Shown in pieces: positions 45,138 to 59,576 of a stretch of 64,000 nt of DNA. The position numbers were made by a program, and so were the translations under genes. Within the stretch, counting starts at the first letter, position 1; each line of letters starts with the position of its first letter. The DNA comes from Tissierella simiarum (GTDB lineage Bacteria > Bacillota > Clostridia > Tissierellales > Tissierellaceae), in NCBI RefSeq assembly GCF_018917865.1, contig NZ_JAHLPM010000001.1:310001-374000 (forward strand). Reading direction: 5' to 3'. A model generated the notes under the pieces. It was not told where the DNA came from. It worked only from the letters and a program-made list of their open reading frames with translations, and ran no database searches.

Positions 45138-45470
45138 CTACCAACTTACATAACCTTTTTTAAACTGCTGGTACATCATTTCAGCTATGCCTATACCATT
45201 GTCACCTTTAGTTATTTCTTTTGATAGTTCTTCTAAATACATTTCTTCAAATACTTTAGTTCCTTGACTCTTTTCTATTATTCCATTTTCAGGTATAGTA
45301 TTTTTCATTTCTTTAAACATCATATATAAAAATATGGACTCAAATTCCTTACATACTTCTTTAAGTTTGCTGTCCTCTACATTTTCTTTGATAAGATTCT
45401 CCATCTTTTTTTGAATAATTGTAGGATCTTGCCCATTTCCTATGATGTTGTTATTTGGTAGTATTTCCAA
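45138..45470 (-). CDS. flgJ: FlgJ-type rod-binding protein
   Basis: 110 residues from TTG (behind GAGGTGGG). LKEVCKEFESIFLYMMFKEMKNTIPENGI ... KVFEEMYLEELSKEI ... GIGIAEMMYQQF matches the FlgJ N-terminal rod-cap domain (PF10135). Unlike proteobacterial FlgJ it carries no muramidase domain; that activity is encoded by the next gene. Confidence 0.9.
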   Translation of the reverse strand: MEILPNNNIIGNGQDPTIIQKKMENLIKENVEDSKLKEVCKEFESIFLYMMFKEMKNTIPENGIIEKSQGTKVFEEMYLEELSKEITKGDNGIGIAEMMYQQFKKGYVSW

Positions 45471-45483
45471 TTAGCCCACCTCG

Positions 45484-46278
45484 TTATCTCTTCAAGTTGT
45501 TAGCCATTTGCAGCATTTCATCAGAAGTTTGTATAGTCTTTGAATTGATTTCATAAGCTCTCTGTGCAGTAATCATTTTAACCATTTCTTCTACTACTTG
45601 AACATTTGAACTTTCCAAATATCCTTGAACAAGCTTGCTTTTCATTTCTTCTGCTTCCATAGGTATTTCTTCTCCAGAACCTGTAGTTACACTGTATAGG
45701 TTAAGTCCTTCACTTTGTAACCCTTCTGGATTTATAAATCTTACAAGTTTTAGTCTACCTATTTCTACTGTTTCTTCATCTTCATCCTTACCATATATAT
45801 ATCCAAATTCATCAATAACTATGTCTTTTATTCCACTTTCAAAAACTATTTCATCTTCATCTTCACTAAGTACAATATAACCTTCAGAAGTAACTAAAGT
45901 TCCCTCATCACCATCAATACTAAGTTTAAAACTACCATCCCTAGTATACATAACGTCCTCATTAGGCATTAAGATACCAAAAAAACCTTCTCCATCTATA
46001 GCTACATCAAAAGGGCTTTGAGTTTCAATAAAACTTCCAGTTTTAAAATCTCTTTTAGTTGCTGTAGGCATGACACCATGACCTACCTCTAAATTAACTG
46101 GTCTTCCTTGATCATCCAATACGTTACTTCTCTTAATATTAGCATAAAATAGATCTTTAAACTCTGCCCTTTGTGTTTTATAAGATGTAGTATTAACATT
46201 GGATAAGTTGTTTGCAATTGTGTCTATATTAAACTGTTGTGCTTTCATTCCTGTTGCTGCAGTCCATAGTGACCTCAT
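45484..46278 (-). CDS. flhP: Flagellar distal rod protein FlgG (FlhP)
   Basis: 264 residues. N-terminus MRSLWTAATGMKAQQFNIDTIANNLSNVNTTSYK and C-terminus YLESSNVQVVEEMVKMITAQRAYEINSKTIQTSDEMLQMANNLKR are the FlgG signature. It builds the distal rod. Order mbl-flhO-flhP is as in Bacillus subtilis. Confidence 0.95.
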   Translation of the reverse strand: MRSLWTAATGMKAQQFNIDTIANNLSNVNTTSYKTQRAEFKDLFYANIKRSNVLDDQGRPVNLEVGHGVMPTATKRDFKTGSFIETQSPFDVAIDGEGFFGILMPNEDVMYTRDGSFKLSIDGDEGTLVTSEGYIVLSEDEDEIVFESGIKDIVIDEFGYIYGKDEDEETVEIGRLKLVRFINPEGLQSEGLNLYSVTTGSGEEIPMEAEEMKSKLVQGYLESSNVQVVEEMVKMITAQRAYEINSKTIQTSDEMLQMANNLKR

Positions 46279-46290
46279 ATCTTAAACCTC

Positions 46291-47334
46291 CTAAACTCTT
46301 CCTATTTCATTAGCTGCTTTCTCTAACATTTCATCCTGAATCCTTATTACCTTTTGACTAGCTTCAAAATCCCTTAGAAGGGTAATCATTTCTACCATTC
46401 CTGTAATAGCATTTACATTAGAGGTTTCTAAATAGCCTTGAAGTACTTCACCTTCAAAAGGTATTTCTTCTGCATTGACTTCTTCAGCCATTGTATATAA
46501 ATTATTACCAATCTTTCTTAAAAACTCTTTATTGTTTATATCAACCAAGTTTATTGTATCTACTAAGTTACCGTCAGCAATAACTTGTCCTTTATTGGTA
46601 ATATCTATATCTTTACCAGTTAAATATATTTCTCCATTCATACCTAATACTCTATTTCCCTCTAAAGTTGTTAGATATCCATCACTTATGGTAAAAGAAC
46701 CATCCCTAGTATACTGAGTTTGTCCATTTTCCCCTACTACTTTAAAGAAGCCTTGACCCTTTAGTCCTAAATCTAAAGCTCCTCCTGTTTCCATCATATT
46801 CCCTTGGGTAAAATCCGTAACATTTTTTTGAAACTTTATTCCTCCACTCATGGTACCTACTACATAGGCAGGAGGATTGTACACTATTCCTTGAAGAAAA
46901 TTTTCCATATCCCCTTGATCTCCTTGTATAGGATTACCGCTGGCATCAGTAATATAGTTTTCATAATCAGTTTTATATTCATCATTTACATTCTTATAAT
47001 AAGTTCTTAGATATCCATTTTCATCAACAATAAACCGGATATCTTTAACATAAGATTTTCCCATAGGAGTATTTACAACAAAATATCCTTTTTCTGTACG
47101 AGCTGTATGTACTTCTCCTTGTCGTTCATAGGTTATATTGCTTTCTTCACCTAGGTTTCCACCTTCTGGAATCCTACTCATCTTAGCTAATAGTTTTTCT
47201 GGGAAGGATTCTACTAGAGATATATCCTTTTTAAATCCAGCAGTATTTACATTAGCTAAATTATTTGATAAAACTTCTAACTTTCTTTGATTTGAAACCA
47301 AAGAAGTAGCTCCAATATAGAGACCTCTGTTCAT
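46291..47334 (-). CDS. flhO: Flagellar rod protein FlgF (FlhO)
   Basis: 347 residues. MNRGLYIGATSLVSNQRKLEVLSNNLANVNTAGFKKD at the N-terminus and GYLETSNVNAITGMVEMITLLRDFEASQKVI at the C-terminus mark a FlgF/FlhO rod protein. It forms the rod with FlgG, 12 bases upstream of flhP. Confidence 0.93.
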   Translation of the reverse strand: MNRGLYIGATSLVSNQRKLEVLSNNLANVNTAGFKKDISLVESFPEKLLAKMSRIPEGGNLGEESNITYERQGEVHTARTEKGYFVVNTPMGKSYVKDIRFIVDENGYLRTYYKNVNDEYKTDYENYITDASGNPIQGDQGDMENFLQGIVYNPPAYVVGTMSGGIKFQKNVTDFTQGNMMETGGALDLGLKGQGFFKVVGENGQTQYTRDGSFTISDGYLTTLEGNRVLGMNGEIYLTGKDIDITNKGQVIADGNLVDTINLVDINNKEFLRKIGNNLYTMAEEVNAEEIPFEGEVLQGYLETSNVNAITGMVEMITLLRDFEASQKVIRIQDEMLEKAANEIGRV

Positions 47335-47393
47335 ATTTTATCCCTTCCTTAAAATCAATATCTAAATTATTATCGACTAATTTTCCTAAAACT

Positions 47394-48425
47394 TTAACCT
47401 CTATATCTTCTTATAGAACTATCTTCAACTAGACTACTTTCAAGAACCTCAACCCAATCTAGAGATTTACCCGTACCAATGGCTACACAAGATATTGGAT
47501 CGTTAGCTATGTGAACTGGTATACCTGTTTTCTCAGTTATAAGCTTGTCCATACCATATAAAAGAGCTCCTCCTCCAGTCATCAAAATACCTTTATTTCC
47601 GATATCAGCTGCTAGCTCTGGTGGTGTTCTTTCTAAAACTGCATGGACGGTTTCACCAATTTGTTGGATAGGCTCTTCCAAAGCTTCCAACATATCTGTG
47701 GAAGAAACTTTCACATTCATAGGAAGCCCTGTTAATAAATTTCTTCCTCTTACCTCTTTAAAAACTTCTTTTTCTCTCTTGTAAGCACTGCCTATATTAA
47801 CCTTTAAATCTTCTGCACTTCTTTCTCCTATCATCATATTATATTTTTTTCTTATATATTTAGTAATCGCTTCATCACATTCATCACCTGCAGTTTTTAT
47901 AGAACGGCTAACCACTATACCTCCTAAAGATATAACAGCTACATCAGTAGTTCCTCCCCCTATATCTACTATCATATTTCCATTAGGTTCTGTAATATCT
48001 ACACCAGCACCAATTGCCGCTGCAATAGGCTCTTCAATGAGGTAAGTTTTTCTAGCTCCTGCTTGATTGCTGGCTTCAATAACCGCTCTTTTCTCCACTT
48101 CTGTTACTCCACTAGGCACGCATATAATGACTCTAGGTCTTAGTATAAACTTACCTATAGATTTTTGTATAAAATATTTTAGCATTCTTTCTGTAACGTC
48201 ATAATTGGATATTACTCCATCTCTTAAAGGTCTAATAGCAATAATATTGCCTGGAGTTCTGCCAAGCATTTTTCTAGCTTCTTCCCCTACTGCTAAAAAC
48301 TTATTTGTATTCTGATCTATTGCCACAACTGAAGGTTCCTTTAAAACTATTCCTTTTCCTTTTACGTAAACTAATATACTTGCAGTACCTAAATCTATAC
48401 CTACATCGGTTCTAAAAGCCGCCAT
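47394..48425 (-). CDS. mbl: MreB/Mbl actin-like cell-shape protein
   Basis: 343 residues. DVGIDLGTASILVYVKGKGIVLKEPSVVA, IIAIRPLRDGVISNYDVTERML, VDIGGGTTDVAVISLGG and GNKGILMTGGGALL are the MreB actin motifs. It guides side-wall synthesis at the membrane. Between spoIIID and flhO, where Bacillus subtilis has mbl. Confidence 0.95.
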   Translation of the reverse strand: MAAFRTDVGIDLGTASILVYVKGKGIVLKEPSVVAIDQNTNKFLAVGEEARKMLGRTPGNIIAIRPLRDGVISNYDVTERMLKYFIQKSIGKFILRPRVIICVPSGVTEVEKRAVIEASNQAGARKTYLIEEPIAAAIGAGVDITEPNGNMIVDIGGGTTDVAVISLGGIVVSRSIKTAGDECDEAITKYIRKKYNMMIGERSAEDLKVNIGSAYKREKEVFKEVRGRNLLTGLPMNVKVSSTDMLEALEEPIQQIGETVHAVLERTPPELAADIGNKGILMTGGGALLYGMDKLITEKTGIPVHIANDPISCVAIGTGKSLDWVEVLESSLVEDSSIRRYRG

Positions 48426-48524
48426 GCAAACTTCCCCCTTTAATAATCCTTATCATCTTTTATTTCTATATAAAACCTAAAATTCCTCTATTTTTTTGGA
48501 TTATTTTACATATTTCAAAAAGAC

Positions 48525-48554
48525 CAAAGGGTCCCAAAATTTAGGACCCTTTTT
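48525..48554 (-). terminator. Terminator of spoIIID
   Basis: Minus strand AAAGGGTCC, loop, GGACCCTTTGG, then TCTTTTT. It lies right after the stop codon. Confidence 0.8.
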
Positions 48555-48807
48555 ATTCGTTAACTACTTTGTATTTTAATTTTGTTGCTTTTCCGCCTCT
48601 AATATGCCTCTCAGCTTTGTTTGTTTCTAATACCTGTTTAACCATGGCTGCTACAAGAGGGTTTATCCTCGGAAGACGTTCTGTCACGTCTTTATGAACA
48701 GTACTTTTGCTAACACCAAAAATACTAGCCGCCTGTCGTACAGTAGCTTTTTCACTTATTATATACTTTGCAATCTCTAAAGCCCTTTCTTCTATGTAAT
48801 CCTTCAC
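48553..48807 (-). CDS. spoIIID: Sporulation transcription regulator SpoIIID
   Basis: 84 residues from GTG behind AAAGGGGGTTAATTAA. MKDYIEERALEIAKYIISEKATVRQAASIFGVSKSTVHKDVTERLP is the SpoIIID HTH. It tunes mother-cell sigma-E/sigma-K genes. Conserved place next to mbl. Confidence 0.97.
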   Translation of the reverse strand: MKDYIEERALEIAKYIISEKATVRQAASIFGVSKSTVHKDVTERLPRINPLVAAMVKQVLETNKAERHIRGGKATKLKYKVVNE

Positions 48808-48865
48808 TTAATTAACCCCCTTTGAACTATTTGGGTATTTAATCTTTGTAAATACTTATGCTTTT

Positions 48866-49747
48866 TTACTTGCTAATAGAACTTGGATCTACCATTTTTC
48901 CATCTTTAATGACTTCAAAATGAACATGAGGTTCCATCATCATTTCTATTGGAGCTGACTTTCCTACTCCACTTATAGGGTCGCCTTTTTTTACCTTTAA
49001 CCCTTCTTTCACCATTTCTACAGTAGATAAGTTAGCATATTTAGTTTCTAGACCATTTCCGTGGTCTATTATGATGACTTTTCCCCAAAGTTTATCTTCG
49101 TATACTTTTTTTACTGTTCCATCCATAGCTGCTTTTACCATGGTTCCTTCTTTAGCCGCAATGTCTATTCCTAAGTGGCTAGTCCATTCTTCTAAAGTTT
49201 CAGAATAAATTAAAGTATCTTTAGTAAACTCCGTTTTTACATCACCTTCTACCGGAAGAACTAAGGTTATTGTTTTATCTTCTACAAATTCTAATTCTTC
49301 TTCCTTCTCTTCTTCATTTTTGTCTTTTTTATCTGGCTTTTCTTCTTCCCTTAAAGCTACCTCTACTGCTTCTTCCTCTTCTTTTTCTGCCTTTTCTACT
49401 TCTTTAACCTTTTCTGCTTCTTTAACTTCTTCTACATCCTTAGTTTCTTCTATTTCTTTTACTTCCTTTGTTTCTTCTTCCACTTTATCCTTTGTTTCTA
49501 CTTCTTCTCTGGACTTTAACTCCATGTCTTCTATAGTATTTTCATTAGAATCTTTTTTATAATTTACACTTTCTCTGTAAGGTTCATTTTCTAAAATAGT
49601 AAGGTCTTTTTCTCCTACATTTTCATCTATTCCTTTTAGACTTCGGGTTGAAACAAAGATCGTTCCCACCGCCACTATACAGACACAGATAAATAAAAAT
49701 AATAAAAATCCATTTTTCTCTATTAGTTTAGAAAATTTATTTTTCAT
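48866..49747 (-). CDS. spoIIQ: SpoIIQ-like M23 peptidase-family sporulation protein
   Basis: 293 residues from MKNKFSKLIEKNGFLLF (ATG behind GGAGGTGGGACA). One N-terminal membrane span (about 13-34), a long Glu/Lys-rich linker (about 60-165, KVEEETKEVKEIEETKDVEE style) and a LytM/M23 domain. Zinc ligands are kept (HLGIDIAA and EPHVHFEV), but the usual catalytic His of the Y-x-H-L motif is Asn (TKYANLST). It should sit on the forespore membrane and join SpoIIIAH of the mother cell. Confidence 0.9.
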   Translation of the reverse strand: MKNKFSKLIEKNGFLLFLFICVCIVAVGTIFVSTRSLKGIDENVGEKDLTILENEPYRESVNYKKDSNENTIEDMELKSREEVETKDKVEEETKEVKEIEETKDVEEVKEAEKVKEVEKAEKEEEEAVEVALREEEKPDKKDKNEEEKEEELEFVEDKTITLVLPVEGDVKTEFTKDTLIYSETLEEWTSHLGIDIAAKEGTMVKAAMDGTVKKVYEDKLWGKVIIIDHGNGLETKYANLSTVEMVKEGLKVKKGDPISGVGKSAPIEMMMEPHVHFEVIKDGKMVDPSSISK

Positions 49748-49840
49748 TGTCCCACCTCCATTAAGTATTATTTCCACATTGTAGAAATTCATACACTTAT
49801 TTTTACTAAAATATGGAGATTTTTTGCATAAAATTTGTAT

Positions 49841-49865
49841 AAAAAAAGAGTAGATTTCTCTACTC
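49841..49865 (-). terminator. Terminator of spoIID overlapping its stop codon
   Basis: Minus strand GAGTAGA, GAAA, TCTACTC, then seven U residues. The 5' arm begins in the last sense codon (GAG) and includes the TAG stop. Confidence 0.88.
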
Positions 49866-50897
49866 GATTTCTCTTAATTCTACTCCTGTATAATAATGTT
49901 TTAAAATTTCCTCATAATTCTTCCCATTTTTAGCCATACCATTAGCGCCCCATTGACTCATTCCTACTCCATGTCCATATCCAAAGGTCTCAATTTCTAC
50001 AATACCCAGTTTTACATTGTAAGATATCGTAAAGTTAGTAGAGTTTAATTCAAATAAGTCTCTTAACTCTCTGCCATTTACAACATTATTATCAATGGCT
50101 ATTTTTTTAATTCTGCCACTTTCTGTTTTCTCGACTAATTTAATTTTTTCAGAAAAATTCTCTTTAGTAATATTGGCACCAGAATATTTAGTGAGAATCT
50201 TTTTTATAAATTCATCTACTGTTAAAGTAACCACATTTTTGAACTTTGGTGCTCCTTCTTCATAAGGACTAGCAACACTTCTTAAATATGGAAGTTCTAC
50301 TGCAAAAACATCTTTTACATCTTCTGTCATTCCTCCACTAGTAGAGTGATACAAAGGTTCAATAATTTCTCCGTTATAAAAAATTCCCTGATTTTTAGTT
50401 GAGTCTACAGCCTTTTCTATCTTACCCCAATACTTTTCTACCCAGCCATCAGAATGAATTTCTCTTAATTCGTCTAAACTTAAATAGGCTTGACAGTGAA
50501 CTCCAGTACAAAGAGGTGCCCCCTTATGGTCTGGATGACCATCCTTAAACTTTAAACTTCTGCTAAGGGCATAAGTTCTACTAGCTATAGCTTGAGCCTT
50601 TAAAGCTTCTATATGAAACTCTCCTGGCATCTCTGCTGCTACTACTCCTTTTACATAGTCATCTAACAACAATTCTTCTACTTCTCCAGTTCTAGAATTA
50701 AAAACCTTTATCTTCCCATTCAAATCTTCTAGCTTTATAGGGGTCTTTTCTTCTAAAACAGTCTCTTTTTCTTTTCTAAATTTTTTACCTTCTATGGAAG
50801 TATTTACAGGTACAAAATTAAAAGTCTTAACAATAACTGTGGGTATAAATATAGTTATTATCAAGACTACACATAAGTACATTCCAAATCTCTTCAT
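49860..50897 (-). CDS. spoIID: Stage II sporulation protein D (lytic transglycosylase)
   Basis: 345 residues. One N-terminal span (MYLCVVLIITIFIPTVIV), then EELLLDDYVKGVVAAEMPGEFHIEALKAQAIASRTYAL, STSGGMTEDVKDVF and GYGHGVGMSQWGANGMAKNG, the SpoIID signature. It trims peptidoglycan during engulfment. Between murA and spoIIQ, as in Bacillus. Confidence 0.96.
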   Translation of the reverse strand: MKRFGMYLCVVLIITIFIPTVIVKTFNFVPVNTSIEGKKFRKEKETVLEEKTPIKLEDLNGKIKVFNSRTGEVEELLLDDYVKGVVAAEMPGEFHIEALKAQAIASRTYALSRSLKFKDGHPDHKGAPLCTGVHCQAYLSLDELREIHSDGWVEKYWGKIEKAVDSTKNQGIFYNGEIIEPLYHSTSGGMTEDVKDVFAVELPYLRSVASPYEEGAPKFKNVVTLTVDEFIKKILTKYSGANITKENFSEKIKLVEKTESGRIKKIAIDNNVVNGRELRDLFELNSTNFTISYNVKLGIVEIETFGYGHGVGMSQWGANGMAKNGKNYEEILKHYYTGVELREIE

Positions 50898-50966
50898 TTT
50901 TTCCCCCTCTTTGCCTTTAGTTTATATATAAATTCTATGCAAGAGGGTATTATCTTATGTTAAATA

Positions 50967-52217
50967 TTAAACTCTATATATCTTTGCTCCTAATTTAGCA
51001 AATTTTTCTTCAATACCGTCATATCCCCTATCAATATGATGAATATTTCCAATCTCTGTAACTCCATCAGCTACTAATCCAGCTAATACCAAAGCTGCAC
51101 CTGCTCTTAAATCAGAAGCTTTAACTGGCGCCGACATTAAATTATTAACACCTTGTATAATTGCACTTCTTCCATCAATCTTTATATCTGCACCCATTCT
51201 CTTAAGTTCATCTACATGCATAAATCTGTTTTCAAAAACGGTTTCAATAATAACACTTGTTCCTTTACAAATACTCATTAAAGCCATAAATTGAGCTTGC
51301 ATATCTGTAGGAAATCCAGGATAAGGTAAGGTTTTAATATCTACACATTTAAGGTTCGGTCCACCAATAACCCTAACTTTATCTCCATTTTCATATATTT
51401 GACATCCTGCCTCTTTTAATTTAGCAATTACCGGTTTTATATGACTAGTAATAACATTTTCTACAGTAATATCTCCTCCAGTAATAGCACTAGCTACCAT
51501 GAAGGTTCCTGCTTCAATTCTATCAGGAATTACAGAATGAGTAGCTCCACCAAGGTAATCTACTCCTTTAATTCTAATAGTATTGGTACCAGCACCTTTA
51601 ACATCCGCACCTAGTTTATTTAAAAAGTTAGCAAGATCAACAATTTCTGGTTCCATAGCTGCATTATCGATAATAGTCTCACCTTTAGCCATAACAGCAG
51701 CCATCATTATATTTTCTGTAGCTCCAACGCTTGGGAAGTCTAAATAAATTTTATCTCCTATTAATTCTTCAGCATAAGCTCCTATATTTCCATGATCCAC
51801 ATCTATTTTAGCACCTAAGGCTTTAAATCCCTTTAGATGCAAGTCGATTGGTCTAGTTCCTATAGCACAACCTCCCGGTAGTGAATTTTTAGTTTTACCC
51901 AATCGGGTCAATAAAGGTCCCATGACTAAAAAAGATGCTCTCATTTTACTCATCAACTCATAAGGTGTTTCAAATTTATTAATATCACGAGAATTAATTT
52001 TTATAATTCCTTTATCTAAATATTCAACTTTAGAACCTAAAGAAGATAATACTTCACAAATTATATCTACATCTTTTAACTTTGGTACATCTTCTAATAT
52101 AATATCCTCTGTTCCCAATAAAGATGCAGCTAATATAGGAAGTGCAGAATTCTTAGCACCACTTACTCTTACTGTTCCTTTTAATGGGGGGCTCTTCTCC
52201 ACCATTATTCTTTCCAA
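50967..52217 (-). CDS. murA: UDP-N-acetylglucosamine 1-carboxyvinyltransferase
   Basis: 416 residues from TTG (52215-52217) because AGGAGG lies seven bases upstream; this gives the usual MurA length and start [24 protein letters not shown]. The PEP-binding Cys (fosfomycin target) is in [14 protein letters not shown]. First committed step of peptidoglycan synthesis in the cytoplasm. The start region lies just beyond the ywmB stop. Confidence 0.96.
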   Translation of the reverse strand: MERIMVEKSPPLKGTVRVSGAKNSALPILAASLLGTEDIILEDVPKLKDVDIICEVLSSLGSKVEYLDKGIIKINSRDINKFETPYELMSKMRASFLVMGPLLTRLGKTKNSLPGGCAIGTRPIDLHLKGFKALGAKIDVDHGNIGAYAEELIGDKIYLDFPSVGATENIMMAAVMAKGETIIDNAAMEPEIVDLANFLNKLGADVKGAGTNTIRIKGVDYLGGATHSVIPDRIEAGTFMVASAITGGDITVENVITSHIKPVIAKLKEAGCQIYENGDKVRVIGGPNLKCVDIKTLPYPGFPTDMQAQFMALMSICKGTSVIIETVFENRFMHVDELKRMGADIKIDGRSAIIQGVNNLMSAPVKASDLRAGAALVLAGLVADGVTEIGNIHHIDRGYDGIEEKFAKLGAKIYRV

Positions 52218-52233
52218 ACAAATCCCTCCTAAT

Positions 52234-53022
52234 CTAATAGCCAATGGTTATTATAGGTGTTCCTATCCAAAAATAAGTTTTATCTTCGTATTCATTATAC
52301 CTTATTGCCACATTTAAGTTAACCTTTTTATTCCCAGAATAGATAAATTTATCTATATAGGGCGTATAGGCTGTAAAGCTTACAATAGATGGATCAACGT
52401 ATTTCTCTTTAATCTTCCCTTTAGCTTTTTTAATAGCTTTAATGGCCTTCTCCTCTCTAACATTCCCTTCTAATTCTCCATCAAAAGTTCCTATTATGCA
52501 AGTGGTAATTTCTGCAGGCTTATTAAAGTCTGTAAAAATACTTTCCATCTCCTCTATTATACCATTTAAATCTAAAATTTGCTCTTTTTTAATTAAATTT
52601 ATAAAAAGACTAGTTTCTCCTTTAGTAGTTTCTTTATCTAAATAAGAAGATAGTATAATAGTTGTAGGATTCATATTAGTGTCATATCCGCAAATAGTTA
52701 ATTGATTAAATCCTTCTTCTTCTATAAATTCTTTTGAATAATAATTACCTTCTAGAGGATAATCTCCCCTATTCTCCTCTAGCTTTTTCCCAACTATTCC
52801 GATTTCACTTTTTAGTTTTTCTCCCATTGATTCCATTGTATATCCATCTATGAATTCATTAATTATAACTCCACCAATATTAATATCCCCTTCTAAAAAT
52901 TCTCCACCTGCTTCTTTTAAGATACCCATTAATAAATCTTGTTCACCATCTTTTTTATCTGCTAAAGAAAAAACTGGTATTAATAAGGAAAAAATAATAG
53001 CCCACAATAAAAACTTTTTCAT
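52234..53022 (-). CDS. ywmB: YwmB-like exported protein
   Basis: 262 residues with a signal peptide ([21 protein letters not shown]). It carries the YwmB pattern ([52 protein letters not shown]). Function unknown; the gene keeps the same place between atpC and murA in many spore formers. Ribosome binding site AAGGAGGGG. Confidence 0.85.
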   Translation of the reverse strand: MKKFLLWAIIFSLLIPVFSLADKKDGEQDLLMGILKEAGGEFLEGDINIGGVIINEFIDGYTMESMGEKLKSEIGIVGKKLEENRGDYPLEGNYYSKEFIEEEGFNQLTICGYDTNMNPTTIILSSYLDKETTKGETSLFINLIKKEQILDLNGIIEEMESIFTDFNKPAEITTCIIGTFDGELEGNVREEKAIKAIKKAKGKIKEKYVDPSIVSFTAYTPYIDKFIYSGNKKVNLNVAIRYNEYEDKTYFWIGTPIITIGY

Positions 53023-53098
53023 AACTTCCCCTCCTTATACATTTTAAGGAAAAGGTCTTTCTATAAAAATGTAAAGGGGGACAAAACATTTTTAACAT

Positions 53099-53149
53099 AA
53101 AAAGTACCCTTTCCTATGATAAAAGTATTGCCAAGAAAGGGTACTTTTT
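53099..53149 (-). terminator. Terminator of the ATP synthase operon
   Basis: Minus strand AAAAAGTACCCTTTC, 21-base loop, GAAAGGGTACTTTTT. The stem is perfect over 15 pairs. Confidence 0.87.
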
Positions 53150-53170
53150 ATACCTTGTTAATTTATTTAA

Positions 53171-53581
53171 TTAATCAATTCTTTTTAATTTTCCAACTTC
53201 TATTCTATTTAAAGCTCTTTGTAAAGCTAATTGTGCTCTTGCCACATCAATCCCATCAGGTCTTTCTTTTAATAAAACTTCTGCTCGTTTCTTAGCAGCT
53301 TCTGCTCTTTCGATATCTATTTCTTCTGGCCATTCAGCAGCTTCTGTAATAATTGTAGTCTTATGATTTTCTACACTTATATAACCATCAACTACAGCAG
53401 CCACCTTTTCTTTACCATCTTGAAATATCCTTATTTTTCCTATTTTTAACGGAGTAATCAAAGGTGCTCTATCCTTCAAAATAGCTAGATCCCCTTCAAT
53501 ACCTCTAACTATAACCATTTCCACTTCTTCAGAAAAGAAGGACCTATCTGGGGTTACAATTTCTAGATGGAATACAGACAT
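53171..53581 (-). CDS. atpC: ATP synthase epsilon subunit
   Basis: 136 residues. MSVFHLEIVTPDRSFFSEEVEMVIVRGIEGDLAILKDRAPLITPLKIG is the beta-sandwich domain; C-terminal helices (RAEAAKKRAEVLL, ARAQLALQRALNRIEV) follow. It couples the c-ring to F1 and limits ATP hydrolysis. Last gene of the operon, two bases after atpD. Confidence 0.97.
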   Translation of the reverse strand: MSVFHLEIVTPDRSFFSEEVEMVIVRGIEGDLAILKDRAPLITPLKIGKIRIFQDGKEKVAAVVDGYISVENHKTTIITEAAEWPEEIDIERAEAAKKRAEVLLKERPDGIDVARAQLALQRALNRIEVGKLKRID

Positions 53582-53583
53582 GA

Positions 53584-55858
<2,275 letters not shown>

Positions 55859-55886
55859 AAATATACACCCCCGCTTCTAAGGGAAT

Positions 55887-57398
<1,512 letters not shown>

Positions 57399-57407
57399 TC
57401 AACTTCC

Positions 57408-57950
57408 CTATAATGATGCACCTTTTATAACTCTTCCAATAGATTCAAGTTGACCTTTAAGAGTTCCATCTATTAGTTTGTTTTCAACTTTTAAAAGAAC
57501 TCCTCCAAGAATAGTATTATCTACTACATTGATAAGCTCAATATTCTTATTTAGTTTATTAGATAAAACAACTGAAAGTTTATCTTGAGCATTCTTATCC
57601 ATAGGAACTGCTGTTATTGCAGTAACCTTCATAATATTTTCATGTTCGTTAAACAATTCTTTATAATAATTAGCTATCTCTAGAAGATGGCTATCTCGTC
57701 TTTTGTCAATAAGTACGTATATAAAGTTAATCATTTCCCCAGACGCCTTATCTTTAAAAAGACTGTTGATCAGATCCTTTTTCTCATCCTTGTTTATCTT
57801 TGGATGATTTAATATCTGAAGTAATTGAGGTTCCTCTTCTAGTATTCTTTTAATAAAGTCTAATTCTTCATTAAACTCTTTTATCTTATTTAATTCTAAA
57901 CCAGCTTCAAATAAGGCTGAAGCATATCTTTTGCTCACTAGCTTTGCCAT
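57408..57950 (-). CDS. atpH: ATP synthase delta subunit
   Basis: 180 residues. MAKLVSKRYASALFEAGLE and the C-terminal IELINVVDNTILGGVLLKVENKLIDGTLKGQLESI are the OSCP/delta pattern. It joins F1 to the peripheral stalk. Overlaps the atpF stop by 13 bases. Confidence 0.97.
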   Translation of the reverse strand: MAKLVSKRYASALFEAGLELNKIKEFNEELDFIKRILEEEPQLLQILNHPKINKDEKKDLINSLFKDKASGEMINFIYVLIDKRRDSHLLEIANYYKELFNEHENIMKVTAITAVPMDKNAQDKLSVVLSNKLNKNIELINVVDNTILGGVLLKVENKLIDGTLKGQLESIGRVIKGASL

Positions 57951-58450
57951 TTTGATTTACCTACCTCATCAATAAATTTATTGATTAAGTTTTTCTGAGT
58001 ATCCATATTAACTTGTTCTTCCATTATCCTAGAGGCAATAAGGATAGCCATTTCTCCAGCTTGAGATTTTACATCTTGAAGAGCGATTTCCTTTTCTCTA
58101 GCAATTTCTTTTCTAGCTTTATTTATAATGGTTTCAGCCTCTAATTTTGCTTCAGCAATAATATCTTCTCTTACTTCTTCACCACGTTTTCTTGCATTTT
58201 CAATAATTTGCTGACTTTCTAACTTAGCTTGGTTAATTCTGCCTTCATAATCTTCTTTTAAATGTACAGCTTCTTCATTTAAAGCTTTAGCTCCATCTAA
58301 ATCTCCTTGAATCTTCTCTTTCCTAGCATTTAGAAAGTTTGAAACTGGTTTATATAGAAATTTTCTAAGCATTAAATAAAGTAATAACAAAGCTGCCCAA
58401 GCAATTAGCATAGAAGATAACTGGGGCAAAGCTCTAACTTCAATATCCAT
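57938..58450 (-). CDS. atpF: ATP synthase b subunit
   Basis: 170 residues: one N-terminal membrane span (LSSMLIAWAALLLLYLML) and a long charged coiled coil (FLNARKEKIQGDLDGAKALNEEAVHLKEDYEGRINQAK...). Peripheral stalk of F0. It follows atpE after 63 bases. Confidence 0.96.
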   Translation of the reverse strand: MDIEVRALPQLSSMLIAWAALLLLYLMLRKFLYKPVSNFLNARKEKIQGDLDGAKALNEEAVHLKEDYEGRINQAKLESQQIIENARKRGEEVREDIIAEAKLEAETIINKARKEIAREKEIALQDVKSQAGEMAILIASRIMEEQVNMDTQKNLINKFIDEVGKSKWQS

Positions 58451-58513
58451 AAACTAACCTCCTTCACATAAGGGGTACTTTGAGATGGGAAAAGCACCCA
58501 TCTCCCTCCTAAA

Positions 58514-59501
<988 letters not shown>

Positions 59502-59576
59502 ATATCTCCCTCCTTTCCTAAAAATTTTAATATATTTAGTATATCATATTTCCTAAATGTGATATAAAAGTAATTA

